Positions 36,059 to 58,002 of a stretch of DNA of 64,000 bases are shown here, piece by piece. A model generated the notes under the pieces. The model saw only the letters and a list, made by a program, of their open reading frames with translations, was not told the origin of the DNA and did no database searches. The DNA lies in NCBI GenBank assembly GCA_028554795.2, contig CM068829.1, forward strand, positions 131,300,697-131,364,696, in the 5' to 3' direction. Numbering within the stretch: the stretch's first letter is position 1; each line of letters opens with the position of its first letter. Made by a program: the position numbers and the translations under genes. This stretch comes from Sinohyriopsis cumingii. Taxonomy: Eukaryota > Mollusca > Bivalvia > Unionida > Unionidae.

Positions 36059-38674
36059 CCTCCCATGGTAGTTGGAGTGTATTATTCAAATATTTAAATC
36101 TATTTAAAATGATAGTTTTCTGTATTAAGCTTAAATTAGGTATGGCTAATCCTCCTTTGTCTTTAGGTCTGCATATATGCTGTTTTTTTAAATAGTGGAT
36201 TTTATTATCCCAGATAAAACTCAGTATTCGCCTTTCTATATTGTTAATCATGGCTTCAGTTGTATCGTGTTCATTGTTTAATTCAGTTGACTATACATGT
36301 AGGCATTAGCTACCTGTACTCGGTCCATGAGGTTAATCCTTGTGTGCAACCAAGTTTCAATTTGTGCTTCTATCTTAGTTAGTAACTCATGATAGTTCTT
36401 GTGAGTAGAGTTGATTCCAAAATAAATTCCTAGTGCTTTTACTTGTTTTTTAATTAAGTTGGGGTAATCCAGGGTGATTACCTCGCCAGTTTCCTATTAA
36501 TAAAATTTCTGTTTTCTCATGATTGGTCGCTGAACCAGATGCTTTTCCAAATTTTGTGAATTCATATTGTAGATGTTTGAAATAAAATCCATCTCTGGTA
36601 AAGTTGGTGCAGTCGTCTGCATGTAATATAGTTTAAAATTCTTCTTTCAAATTTGGTATTTTTATTTCCTGAATGTTGTTGGTTTGGTTGATATTTATGC
36701 TCAGGGATTCTATTGCTATTACATATAGCAGCATAGACAGGGGGCACCCTGTCTAACTGATCTTTTTATATTAATTTCCTTAGTAAGCGCTCCATTTACT
36801 ATTATTTTAGAGGTGATATCTTTATACATAGCTTTGATCCAGTTTATCAAATTTTGGTCGAAGCCACATTTTTCTAATGATTTAAAAATAAAATTATGTT
36901 CTATTCGATCGAACGCCTTTTCTTGATCAAACAGGTACATTATTCCCTTTTCTCCTTTATCATTTAAAAGATTTATTATTTCATTAATTGATAGAGTATT
37001 ATTCGTAATATTTCTTCCCTTCTCCCCACAGCTCTGGTTTATATCTATTATCTTGTTTAAACAATTTCGTATTCGATTGGTTATAATTTTGCTAAAGATT
37101 TTATAGTCGTTATTTAGCAAGATTATCGGTCTCCAGTTTTTTATCAATTCTTTGTCTCCCTTCCCTTTATAGATTAAAGTAATAATTCCCTCCCTTAGTG
37201 TTTTCGGCATATCCCCTTTTAACAGTATATTGTTATATAATAGTTCTAGAAAATCAACGATTCGTATTTAAATGTAATATAGAAGTCCGAGGTTATGCCG
37301 TCGGACCCTGGTGATTTCTCTTTTTGAAGGCTATTAATTGCTTCTAAGATTTCTTTATCGGTGATAAAGTTTTCGCATTTCTCCTTATCTTCTGTAGTAA
37401 TTTGCTCATAATTAGTCTTTTCTATATAATTATTATTTCCTTGTTGATATTTTGAGATTCATATATTTTTGTGTAGTATTGTTTTATATATTGTAAAATA
37501 TCCGTTTTATTTTGGTGGATTATGTCATTTTCATGTATTGATTCTATCTTTTTATTTTCTCCCCTTTTAATTTCCATTCTTCTGTATAGCCCTCTCCCTT
37601 TTTATATATATATTCCCATATTTCCGTGATCTTATTTTTATTCCCTATGTAATCTCTTTCAATTTTCTCCCATTTATTGATTACTTCATTATCTAATTTT
37701 GTTATTGTCCTTATAGATGTCATTATTTCTAAATATTTTTCCTCTAGACATTGTTGCTGAAGCTATTTTGTCTTACTATGATATTTCGTAATTCGTTTAA
37801 TTTCACTTTTGATTGTTTCCCAGTCTTTCATTATGTCCCCAGTATACTTTTCCTTGAAAATCTTGAGGTATGTGCGAACAGTGCTCACATACAGATCATC
37901 CTGCATGAGAGCACTGTTCATTTTCCATACTTCCTGTCCCCATTTTAAAGTGTTCAAATAGTTATTTCAAGTAATACTAATTTATGATCTGCTATTTTTC
38001 TTGTAGAAGTTCACATTTCTTAATTGTATTTGTCTCGTTTTTAGATATGTAAAATGTATCAATACGACGTTCTTTATGGATTTCATATTTAAACATATAT
38101 TCCCTCTTATTATTATTTAAAAATCTATAAGCGTCTACAATATTATTTGTTTTTATGAAAGTATGGATCCATTTAAATAGTTTTTTTTTATATCATTTTC
38201 CGTCAATCTATCACTTTTATCTTCTTCTGTTAGTATCCAATTAAAATCTCCTCCCATTATACATGGTTCTAAAACATATTTTTGAGTATAATGATTTATA
38301 TTTTGAATAAATGTAGTTTTCCTGTTATTTACACCTGATGGCGCATATATATTAAAGATGTTCCATTTATTTATTTTTAAGTGAATTAGACGTCCTTTTA
38401 GTTCATTAGGTAGTTCCATATTTTCAGGGTTGAATCCCTTGGCGGTTTGCCTGATAATTGTAGCCACTCCAGCTCTTATGTCTGTAGGGTGGTTACTAAT
38501 AAAGATTAGTGCATTTAGTTCTTCCTCTAATCTTTTCATAATGTGTTCCGGCATTCCGTGCGTTTCTTGCATTAATATTATATCACAGTTATTAGCTTGT
38601 GCTATGATATTATCTATTTTATTATTTATACCATTAGTGTTCATAGTCAGGATTCGCAGGTTTGATTCCTCCAT
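35387..38674 (-). pseudogene. LINE ORF2: endonuclease and reverse transcriptase, broken
   Basis: The endonuclease part (ORF 38674-38153) shows LRILTMNTNGI at the start, QETH (catalytic Glu region) and GGDFN. The reverse transcriptase part (37210-36719 and shifted frames after it) shows KNWRPIILLNNDYKI, LFDQEKAFDRIEH (first catalytic Asp), SVRQGAP and then LHADD in a shifted frame, where the usual Y/F is H. A C-terminal segment (36251-35928) has the L1-style FIWDNK...PKDKGGLAIPN, and the last ORF (35572-35387) has a CPKNYAE-type end. At least four frame changes occur. A (TA)n array sits inside the C-terminal region. Clade assignment to L1/Tx1 is inference from motif style. Confidence 0.82.
35968..36056. 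repeat. (TA)n microsatellite inside LINE ORF2
   Basis: About 44 TA units between PWEAI and WIPMSL of the LINE reading frame. The minus-strand frame is open through it as alternating Tyr-Ile. Confidence 0.95.
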
Positions 38675-38880
38675 CTTGACTATGGGCTAGTCGTTAAGTT
38701 ATTATTTTGTGTTAGTAGGTTCTAGTTTACATAATCGTTATTTGGTTATTTTACAATTTTGCTAGTGGGTAGTTTTTTTTTTTTTGCCCTGTATTCTAAG
38801 ATGCTGATTGTTCTTTTATCTTCTCTACTGAGACTGACTGTTCGTCTTGTTTGCTCTGTTTCTTTTGTTTCTTTTCTGGA

Positions 38881-40115
38881 TTATCTTGTCTCGTTTCCTG
38901 GTGATCCAAACCCGTCATTAATCTCTTCTTCTGACATTGTTCTGGGCGTTGATGCTGTCCTTTTTCGTTTTTGTGTTATTGTTGGTGTTACAGGCTCTTG
39001 TCTTGGTTGAGTTGTTGTTGTTACCACTTGTTGCTCCATTGAAGTGTCTGTGTCCATTGTCTCTTCAACAGTCGATATATCTGAACTTGTCTGTATATTG
39101 TCAAGAGTTTGCTCCAAATTGTGTGGTGTTGCTGTTTTTTGTGTCTCTTCGAGGACATAAAAGGGGTCTGTCTGTCTCTCTATCAGTTTTACTTCCTGCT
39201 TCTTTCCTTGTATTTGTCTGTCTCTAGCTCTTGCCCTTTTCTTTTCTGCTGAGCTAGTTTGGTCAGCAGATTCCCATTTATCTTGTGAGCTTCTTGCAGT
39301 GTCATTTTGAGTTTGTAGATCTTGTTCAGGTTCTGGTACTTGTACTAGAATCTTTTCTGTCACTGTATCTGTTCCCTTGGGTACTGAACTGGACAGTGCT
39401 TCAGCATATGATTTTGGGGCTGTGTTAATCTGCCTTTCTGTATCCTGCGGTGGTGCTTGTTGCTTGCATTCTCTCAGTAGGTGTCCAGTATTCCCACATT
39501 TGTAGCATTGCCGGTCGTATTGGCATCCTTTATACCACGATTTTATAATAAAACCCATTATTGTAGTGGCAGCTTCTTTACGTCTTCCGGGGTGAGGCTC
39601 ACTATCCTCACTCCTGTGTATACTGAGGGGAATTCCCATTATGTGGCCATTTGTGCAGTAGTGATTTTGATGCCGTACTTATTTTGCAGTTTGTTCGTTA
39701 ATTCGATCGTCGGTATTTCCATTGGGAGTCCCGAAAAATGCACATCTATCATTCTATGTCCAATTTTCTTGATCAAGGGCGGCGGGGCGTAGATCTTCAC
39801 TGGCTTGCCTCTGAACTCGATTGTCTGATCATTGTCATATAGTGGCTTTCCTCCTTTTGCGAAGAGGAAGTATAGCCCTCTGCCACCATTTTGTAGTCCT
39901 TTGATGTCGTTAGTTTGTGTTCCCTTGCCTATTAGGTACTGCAGGATCTCGGCTGGGCGCGGCCTTTCTACCTCATTAAAGCTTGTAAGGTCCAACACCT
40001 GGCACCCTGGTGATCTATACGCAAGTAGTAGTCTTCCACTGTCTGTATTCTTTAGGTCTGTGGGAAAGTAATTTTTAATCTTTCCTCCAGTTTGTTCTTT
40101 AGTTGGCATTGCCAT
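38881..40115 (-). pseudogene. LINE ORF1 (RNA-binding, CCHC knuckle), frameshifted
   Basis: The first ORF (158 codons, 40115-39639) starts MAMPTKEQTGG and runs into a stop. The continuation is in a different frame, and a third frame holds a CCHC zinc knuckle CYKCGNTGHLLREC (about 39514-39473), followed by a Ser/Thr/Gln/Glu-rich tail. The segment TGVRIVSLTPEDVKKLP appears in the intermediate frame, so two frameshifts lie between about 39640 and 39540. One knuckle is typical of ORF1 in Tx1-like and I/Jockey-like LINEs. The protein binds element RNA in related elements. Confidence 0.75.
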
Positions 40116-40499
40116 TTTGGGCTGTAAAAACTACCCACTTCATTTGATAGGGGTTAAACACCCTTAAACTTCCAAAATGCAAAAAAAAAAAAAAATAATA
40201 ATAATAATAACAAAAATTTACACAGTATAAATAATGGCACCTTACAAAATATAGGATAAAGTATACCTGGAGATCCTGTATGAAAATCACAATCAATCAC
40301 AATGAATCACAGAATAATAATCCTTAAAGCAGGGGTCCTATAAAGGGGTAATCTTTCTGACAAGACTCGTCGTAATGTAATTTGGTTATAGAGAATTTGC
40401 TCTATATGTACACTAGCTGTGACAGATATGCGCAGCTAGGTACTTAGGTTTTCCCGCTGCAGTCAATTTGCTCGTGCAGCATGGTCTGAGTTTCGCTCA

Positions 40500-41290
40500 G
40501 GGTTTCGAAATAACTAGAGCCGAAAAAATATACCACCTTCGGGTGACGCTGTACGTGGCAACGAAACCCGAGTACATATTTGACAATATATACATAATGA
40601 TATTACTCATACACAATTCCGTGACAGCGAGATTATCACATGTGATAACCGCGTTAAACAACGAAGTCAAAACCGTGCTGGGATGGGTGATGGTAGCACC
40701 AGATACTGTAGCACTCCGAAATAACAACGATCCATTGGGTGATGGTCGTCATGTATCACCAATATCAAATTCCGGCCGCGTTGACCTCACTGATGTCATT
40801 GTGGTCGTCGGCAGCGTTGTGTTGGCGATAATCTGTTCCAATCGTGTCGTTATTTCTGCGGTCATTATTATCTATACTGCGGATTCTAAATATGGCGTTG
40901 GCAACGTTGGCAACATTGTTGCCTGCATGGGCATGGTTGCGTTCATGTAATACCAATAATAAATATCTCGAATTGTACTAAATTCATTGTTTGATATTGT
41001 ACCGTCGCTTAACCTCACGGACAGTATCAATGATATATTTATACAGGCATACGTCGTCGCCCACGTTATTTCGGTGTGCTCATGTAATTTCTTACCGGTA
41101 CATGAAATAATATTAAGGATACCAACAACGCCCACAACATCTCCGACACCGATTCCAACCACGGGCGATATCACGTGCGTCGCTGATAACGTACCATTAA
41201 AGTCGTTGTTCAAGAGACCAGCGAGAACACCGTATCTACAACATTGTCGATGACGATGATTCGTCTGCGATATCATTTTTGTTTTGTCGT
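40500..41290 (-). pseudogene. Virus-like element remnant: glycine-rich / KKH...SNNEF protein
   Basis: The 134-codon ORF at 41276-40872 reads a small-residue hydrophobic segment (VVGIGVGDVVGVVGI) followed by GKKLHEHTEI and, about 25 residues later, SDGTISNNEFSTI. From memory the pattern of hydrophobic Gly-rich segment, K-K-H-E, then (A)L-D--IS--EF is a recurring C-terminal arrangement in proteins of the same virus-like elements. Flanking frames on the minus strand (to about 40500) are open in pieces only. Composition is richer in GC and CpG than the surroundings. Function unknown. Confidence 0.45.
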
Positions 41291-41419
41291 GTGCTTATCA
41301 ATTATTTCTTCCAGGGATGCCTACCATGTACATGCTTGATTATATCATAAGGACTGCGTGGGATTCATTGTCCTGCTATCTTAAATACTAAGTAATCAAT
41401 AGAGATGTTTACGCGACAA

Positions 41420-42180
41420 ATTTCAGATACACCAATACGTCGTTGCAGTGAAATCTTTATCCGCTGGCTCCATTATGAGTGTTTTCTCGGTACTTTGATT
41501 TAACATGACTGACACGGTTCTGGAAAATCCATCGGTGAAATGACGCCATGGAAATGTGGTAAATATCCTAAATTTCGCAGAGCTAATGACGGAGAGCCTT
41601 TTACACCCCGGTGACATCAGCGATATGTTTGAGTTAATTTTGTTCTGACCATTTTGGTGATCCACTGTCTAATGTCGACGACATTTAGAAATCCAAAAAA
41701 GTCATTAAGGTCTTCTATGTATGATTCTGCGATGATTTGCAAACGTGGCTACATGATTATTATCTCCGATTTCAATATGGCTAATCCATCACGCATTGTT
41801 ATTAATGAGGTCCTAATCGTGATGACATTGCTGTCCACGTATTTCCTCGTTGCAGCGTCATCGTCCGATTCTGGTTCTCTCAAATTAGCAATTTTACTCC
41901 GCCAATGCTGATTTTAGCAGTCATTGTATCGCCGGCTTTAGCAACACGTTTAAAGATCTTTTATATGGTCCACTGATACGCTCGAGTCTTTGATTTTTCC
42001 ACCATCAGTAAATACAATGTCATCGTTGGTCGCACCTGAGACTTGCGGGCTAATATCGACCCACATGATCTTGATTGTCTTTAGCCGCCCGTGCTGATTC
42101 TGAAAAACAACAACCTCATCCGGATCAACCCCGGGGAGGGTCATAAGATCAGCAAGTTCATCTTGTGTTGCATACGCTCA
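41420..42180 (-). pseudogene. Virus-like element remnant: tail-fibre-like protein
   Basis: The minus-strand ORF at 42144-41950 (64 codons) contains VSGATNDDIVFTDGGKIKDS. After two single-base frame changes the next segments read AGDTMTAKISIGG and then DDDAATRKYVDS (about 41925-41832), the GDTM-G-L--GG-KI-NL...DAATKKYVD signature known from phage tail fibres and from some eukaryotic virus-like elements. A later ORF (41665-41423) continues as a beta-rich-looking domain with no recognised family. Stops and frameshifts mean no intact product. Confidence 0.6.
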
Positions 42181-42459
42181 CAGATCAATGATGCTGGGAC
42201 CCTTACAAGTAGCAGATCTTCTGTAAATATTTACTATTATAAATTAATAACCTGTTTAAAACGACTGTTGTTACACGACCTGGATGCTTCTGATGTCATT
42301 CTGTCATAAAACGTGTAATATTTTAATCTCTCAGCAAAAACAATACCACAAAATTCTATTAAAAACCATTGTAAATTCTGGTAGTGTTTTCTATATTATG
42401 CTTTATGTCTTGCGGATCATCTATCCTGAAAATGAGTCTTTTGGGGATGGACACATGGA

Positions 42460-42512
42460 CACGTGTGTGTGTGTGTGTGTGTGTGTTTGTGTGCGTGTGT
42501 GTGTGCGCGCGC
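42460..42512. repeat. (TG)n microsatellite
   Basis: TG repeats with CG interruptions and a GCGCGCGC end. Confidence 0.95.
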
Positions 42513-42519
42513 AAAAGGA

Positions 42520-45095
42520 ATACCTAGAAACAACGAATAAAGTGTTTTTTGCATCAAAGGATTAACAAAAGCGTGTTTCTATTGAACACGTATCAGAAAC
42601 TTAACTGCTCTTAGCTTAATTATTAATGTCATCAATAGAAGTAAATGATGCGATCCTGTATTTCATTGCCAGAGACCGAAATGTCGTTCTGCTTTCGAGG
42701 TATTTGTAATTTGCACAACAAATGAGGAGAAACTGATTCACAATAGAACTTTGAAAGCTTGCGAGCTTGAATATAAAATTGTCCTGGTAAACCATTCAGA
42801 GGGATTGGTAGTCAACAAGGCTACATATCTTCACACAAATATATTCCAAGGGATTTCTAGCAACCTGGTAATAGTTTTCAATATTTTCATGCGTAATTTA
42901 GAAAGCTAAATAATAATAGTTGCAGACTTAGACGAGAGTTTGTAGACAGTAAGATATTAGCGAAAGCAACATAGGTGTTATTATTCACTCATCATTATAC
43001 AATTATTTTGAGAAAGTATGCATCTCTATACACCGATTTGTATCAATGACCTATTATTTTCATGCCGACCACTGTTCAAATTTGGTAATAAAACATAAAT
43101 AAATAAATAAATAAATAAAAACAAATGTATCATAATTCGTTACTAATTGTTTTCAACTTGCGAAAAATACATTTTTGATGCATATATTAATTATAATTAT
43201 AAATTGGTACATTAAATGTATACATTAGAAAAATTGACATATTGCATGCAAGTAGCATCATTGATGAAAGTGATTACTGAGTGATACAGCTAACAAGCAA
43301 TAGGGCAAAAGCAAAGTTAGAAAAGTACATTTTGAAATAGTGAGTTGTTCATATACTTCCTTTTGTTACCAATAATTTGGAACGTTTTAAGTCTGACGAG
43401 TCTACAACGGAACACAACGCATAACATTTACAGGGAAGCATACAGAGGTTGGCATAAAAAGAAGTGCATACTAAATGAGACTGAGGGTTCAGGGATAAAC
43501 CAAATGATATGGAACTATAATATTGGCATACGATACTAATAGGAAAGAGTGGAAGAATATGTCGACGGCAAGCATTTTTATCAATGGAAAGTTTACCATT
43601 TTTGCAAGTGTACTTAACAATGTTGAATCTTTTTGTAGTGTTCTTCGACATCAAGATTTTATACTATAGACGGTTCTCGATGTTTATTATTAAAATTCCG
43701 GTTCTTCCTTTTCACTCGTTTGTAATTATAATTCAGATCCTACTTTTTCCAACGTCCCAAAAAGAGTAAATGTACATTAACCCTAAATGAAAGACATCAC
43801 TCATTGGTATATTCAATAACATTCTTCTTGAGCCTTGAACAAATTTCTTACAATAATAATAATAATAATAATAAATATAGATAGGGCCATGTCTTGATAA
43901 AAGAATGCTAGGAAAACATGAGCGAGCTTGAAAAAAAGAGATACGGTAGCCCAGATAGGATTTCAAATGTGAGACTGAATAAACAGAAAGATGAATTCTT
44001 GCGGGTAAAGAGTGATGATATATGCCCGATAAGCTTAACTCACTTATAATAATCAAACAATGTCATCAGTTTTAAGGATATGCAAAGAAAGGAAGAAACC
44101 GATAATAGAGATGGTCCATTAACGGTTTAGCGAATTTATAAAGGCTTTTCAAGAGTGAAAATAAATATCGACAAAACTGATTGTGTGGCTCTATTAAATT
44201 GGAAGCTGTGAAGAAAATAACTAATAACAAAAACAAAACAATAAACGATGTTTTGCGCAGCTAAGTCGTTTACAGCAGGGAACATGACTTAAAACCAATC
44301 TGACAGTCCCCTTAAAACCATAAAAACATGAATTAAAAAGTGTTATGCAGACAAACACTTACTGACTCTGACTGGGAAATAAGCATTGTAAGGAAGTATT
44401 CAACAAAATAACCTGTACAAAGAGAGTGCTCTAACAGATAACGCATAAAGCAAAGTTAACACAATAACGAAAAGCTCAGAATAATTGATCTGACAAGACA
44501 TATAAGTTTATATACGCTGAAAGACAACGCTAACTAAACCGTACACTATAAGCTGACTTGAACGGAATGTGACTAGACCTCGCAAAACCGGAAATGCAAA
44601 AATGTGAATGATTTATACATATATCATTTCCTTACATGTTCATCGTTTGATCTATCTGATCCCCAACAAAAGAGCATTTACAAGATACCTGATAGCCAAT
44701 CCAAATAAGTCAAAACATGAAACAACGCATTCTGAAAAATCCATAGTAGAACACTTGAACATGTAAGATTACAAATTTTATCAATGGGAATGATTTTGAA
44801 TAACGGCCGTTATTCATCTGTATCTAATATGGCTTTATCACAATATATCCATGCACTGACAGCTATTGTAACAAACTGAAAAGAATACAGATTATATACA
44901 CTTCGTTTTGTATTGACGGTCTTCAGTATTTTCAGTTTCATTATTTTCTTATGTATCCTTAAATCCATTTATTTAACAGTAACAAAACTTCAATTTGTTT
45001 AGACAAAGGCAAACCTAATTTAAACAGTAACAATACAAATTCATATTTCTTTGCTGTTTGCTGAACAAAAATGATTTTCTGCCATGTATCAAGTT
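42520..45095. other. Spacer, no gene seen
   Basis: 2.5 kb AT-rich sequence with (AAAT)n at 43091-43119 and (AAT)n at about 43853-43874. Short ORFs only. Confidence 0.4.
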
Positions 45096-45099
45096 TTGT

Positions 45100-45275
45100 C
45101 ATGGAGCCGCGGCAGCTCACTAGGTAAGTCGTTGGACTCGTCCTCCAAAGATCGCGGGATCGATACCTGTCCAGGCCAATCACAGTCAGCTGCTTCAGTG
45201 TGTTCTTTGAAAAGACGCATAGTTGCCATTTCCTCAGCAAAATGTGCCGCCAAAACATCAACAGAAACACAGAAT
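45100..45275 (+). mobile_element. Third tRNA-like SINE, truncated
   Basis: GCCGCGGCAGCTCACTAGGT...GTCGTTGGACTCGTCC...GCGGGATCGATACCTG resembles a tRNA with A-box and B-box (GGGATCGATACC) spacing, followed by about 100 bp of body. It differs from families A and B and is the only copy here. No (CAA)n tail is seen. It is not an intact tRNA gene because the stems do not close cleanly. Confidence 0.55.
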
Positions 45276-45327
45276 TGAGGTATAATTATAGATCTCTGAA
45301 AATATCATGAATTTCTGGTTTTACTTG

Positions 45328-54793
<9,466 letters not shown>

Positions 54794-54986
54794 TATTTTA
54801 ATCTATAGGTTTTATGCAGCTTTGATGTGTACATGGTTTGTGAAGAATTACATTTCATTTCTCCATTTCTGACACAGCAAAACTCTTTTCTGTTTCAAAT
54901 GAAAGAAATATATTTTAGTATATTGACACATCTACTTGACAACTTACAGCCACTTTTTTATTGATATGCCCGTGAGACGCTACTAG

Positions 54987-54988
<2 letters not shown>

Positions 54989-55079
<91 letters not shown>
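54989..55079. repeat. Compound (AC)n(AT)n microsatellite
   Basis: About 16 AC units, then about 29 AT units. Confidence 0.97.
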
Positions 55080-55080
<1 letters not shown>

Positions 55081-55168
55081 GAGACGATTTAAGTTTGTGA
55101 ATAAGAGGAACCTACATACATACATACATACGAAACGATTTAAGTTTGAGAATAAGAGGAACTTATCT
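55080..55168. repeat. Tandem duplication beside the microsatellite
   Basis: ACGATTTAAGTTTG.GAATAAGAGGAAC occurs twice about 50 bp apart, separated by (CATA)n. It directly adjoins the (AT)n array. Confidence 0.8.
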
Positions 55169-55169
55169 T

Positions 55170-56100
55170 CGTTTTACATCAATGTGATGCGCAGCATATT
55201 GAGAAATGTATTTACAAGTGTGAAATATCATGATGATCAGAAAATGCAATTAGCCGCATTTCGTCTATTTGCTCTTAATATCATGGTCACCAAATAATGC
55301 TCTTCCATAAACTGCAAAGTCCTCTTGTGATATCCTCATCCGTATGTGCTACCACCACACAAAAACATCTACATAGAGACACATTGCTTAAAACAATCAA
55401 CCGAAGCTACAAATATATGGTTCAATATTTGGTCGAGACTGTACATGTGCGGATTATCCTGAAGTTTAGTTAACCCAGATTAACCCAGATTATTACATGT
55501 AAATGTAAAACGTGTTCGATAAGGTTATAATGGAACAGAACGGTATGACCAATGAGAGAGTACACATGAAAGCTAACACGTGCCTTGTAGCGTATGCAGC
55601 AAATTCAGAGTCTCGCAAAATAATTTCAAAAAGTGCAGTATTAAAAAAAAAATGTTTGAGTCAGACTTTATGCATACTTACCTCTTCGTTCATTCAGAAG
55701 CGTTTAAATAGTTAATGTTTACCTACCATTTAATCTTTACACGCCAGGTATAAATATTTCCCAACACAGTACACCCCAGATTGTCTTCCAGGAAGGTAAA
55801 AAAAGCCCTTTTCAAGTATGTGCAGTCACGATAACTGTGAATTCAAAATGGTACGTTTACAAAATTTACACGTGATTTATATCGCGGTACAACCAAATAA
55901 ACTCCATGAATCAAGTGGGAATACATGCATATGCAGTTCCAGTTAATGATTCATTTGTATGGTTCTGAATACGTAGACGTTACGTGGATATATATTGCCT
56001 TGAATAGAATGCACTATGGCTGTCCATGATGTGTAGCGTTAAATAGGAAATTGCATTAGTAGTTGTGTCTCGTTCATATGGCTTTCTAGATCATCTTATA
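55170..56100. other. Spacer, no gene seen
   Basis: Includes a short direct duplication TTAACCCAGA (near 55470). Short ORFs only. Confidence 0.4.
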
Positions 56101-56116
56101 TCACCGGTGAGCGTGT

Positions 56117-56393
56117 GCTTTGGATTTTTAACATGCCTTTAACAAATTTTAAGTCATATCGCTACGAAGTCTACAGTGTGGCAGTTTATAATGATGTCTA
56201 GCACTGGGACATCATGCCGCAGACATGTAGCATGATGTCCCACCCAGTCATATTATCCTGACACCAGACCGACCAGTCCTAGCGAGGTAGCTGTTAGTAA
56301 CATTTTTATAAGTCTTTGGTATGACTCAACCGGGGTTCGAACCCGCGACCTCCTACATCCGAGGCGGACGCTCTAACCCCAAGGCCACCGTAG
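56117..56393 (-). mobile_element. SINE family A
   Basis: Reverse copy with head and both promoter boxes but an internal deletion of about 30 bp (after the GACCAGTCCTA segment). Bracketed by CGGTGAGCGTGT (56105-56116 and 56394-56405); the first bases of the right copy overlap the SINE head. Confidence 0.88.
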
Positions 56394-56999
56394 CGGTGAG
56401 CGTGTTATGAAAATGAAACTATTAATTTATTGGCAGGTGTTGGTATGTGAAAGATTCATAATGGGCAGATGAAATAGATATTTATCTTTATTAATTATAC
56501 AAAAGCAGATTAAGGTTAATGTCATTATTTTGTATCCTTTTATCCGGTCTCCAAATAGCTTGAAGAACATTTTTTTTTGCGCTGAATATAGCAAAGGAAG
56601 TAATTATGTTCGTTATATTAGCTGGAAATATGAATTGTCTTTGGGGTAAAACAATTATCCTGATTCAAGACAGCAACAAAAATCCCTAGTTCGCCCCTTA
56701 CCTGCCCCAACACCACCATCTTCAGAAAATTAAATATTTTGTCTCTTAATATTCAGCTATAAGGCCAGTGAGAGATACACCTTTGGTTCCGCACTCTACA
56801 CCATATAGCTCTATAATTAATCCGCCCAACCTGATATCTCTGGTAGTATCAATCGTTCGGTCATAATATCTATTTAAAATAACGAAAAATACGTTGAATT
56901 AGGAATATACTGTAAATATGTGTTATATTTCTTCGTAAACTGTACTTAGGTTCATTTTATGAGACAATGAAACAAGTGGCTTCATCGGGGGGAGGGGTA

Positions 57000-57155
57000 C
57001 GGGGATGCTGACCGCACAGGGTGACAGCATCGGAGGGGGTGACACCAAAATAACTGTCTATACAATGCTTGAATTTTTGTGCAGGAAGGAGGTCCATGGG
57101 GGTGACACCACGAGTTATCGCACTGGGTGACACCAACCCTAGTGACACCACTGAA
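57000..57155 (-). mobile_element. GTGTCACC-rich MITE-like fragment
   Basis: The minus strand reads CAGTGGTGTCACTAGGGTTG followed by several further GGTGTCACCC-type blocks (57150 down to about 57020). From memory this resembles a widespread short element whose end starts CAGTGGTGTCACTAGGG. The other end was not recognised and no target duplication was found. Confidence 0.5.
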
Positions 57156-57159
57156 TGAA

Positions 57160-57915
57160 ACTATTGTAGTTTCAGGATATGTTTTCGCTATTGTTGTTAA
57201 AAGGTACTTCCCGCATCGCAGAACGTGTGATTCAAGAGGAAGAAAGTTGTTAATTGTATGAAAGTTAAAAACAAATGCGGTCAAAGATGTGAAATTGCAT
57301 TCATTAGAAGATAGTCGTTTCTTCATATATGTTGGCTGTTACAATTGTCACTAATCGTGAATTGCAAACTAAGTGTAGGTTGACATCTGAGTGGATATTG
57401 AGAAATATTCCACAGTTGAAGTTGAAACATTTTATTATTACGAATAAAAATCCTTGATATTTCTTTTTCACAAGTGAAATATTTCCTTATATCGTCTCCA
57501 AAATACGTTGATACTAATTTTATTATATATTTTAACTCTAAAATAGTCTTCTTCAATTGTTTTACTTCAATTGGATGTCAGTGCTTTTAACGTCTCTATT
57601 ACTACAATGTTCAGAAATTTTCTAATAATTTAGGACAGTGATTTTTTCCCCTCATTTTAAAAACAAAACATTTCTTCCGATTTATCTCAATTTATCTCCC
57701 ACATAGAATGCTTCAAAATGTTGATTGTTTTATAGTAATGACTGTTTTCATATGAAAAATAAAACGAGTTTATCTTCTTTAACCTTTCTTTTGCGGATTG
57801 ATATTGTTAACAATTCTCCAGAAGGGGTAGAATCATCACGAATCTGAGACTTCACAGTGCAACATCTTAGAAAGAAAATATGGTAATGATTCTGAGTTAT
57901 CGATTGGGATTTCTC
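57160..57915. other. Spacer, no gene seen
   Basis: AT-rich, with no supported feature. Confidence 0.4.
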
Positions 57916-57919
57916 TTAC

Positions 57920-58002
57920 TTGGCTTTGGTTATTTCTGCATTCAAACGTGAATTCTATGTCACCTTCAAGCTCGCAGTCAAGTTCGGTATCAGACGCTAT
58001 AC
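57920..58002 (-). CDS. Candidate exon between the two MIEAP-like loci
   Basis: 83 bases with acceptor CATCTTTTTAG and donor CAA|GTAAGA. One frame is open and highly acidic (IASDTELDCELEGDIEF...). It ends in phase 0, so it could join the ATG exon at 54793 through the in-frame CCTATAG acceptor, or be an alternative 3' exon of the upstream locus. No motif recognised. Confidence 0.3.

Larger units (their letters stand above)
34860..40250 (-). mobile_element. Degenerate L1/Tx1-like LINE
   Basis: Minus-strand non-LTR retrotransposon in the order ORF1 (40115 to about 38881), endonuclease (from 38674), reverse transcriptase (to about 36500) and C-terminal region (to 35387), followed by an AT-rich 3' region. 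Several frameshifts and stops make it inactive. Both outer borders are approximate. Its position between the helicase half and the tail-fibre-like half of the virus-like element suggests it inserted there, but target duplications were not found. Confidence 0.85.

Noticed and set aside
38430..39227. Plus-strand ORFs across the LINE
   Set aside because: They are shadows of the minus-strand LINE ORF1 and endonuclease.
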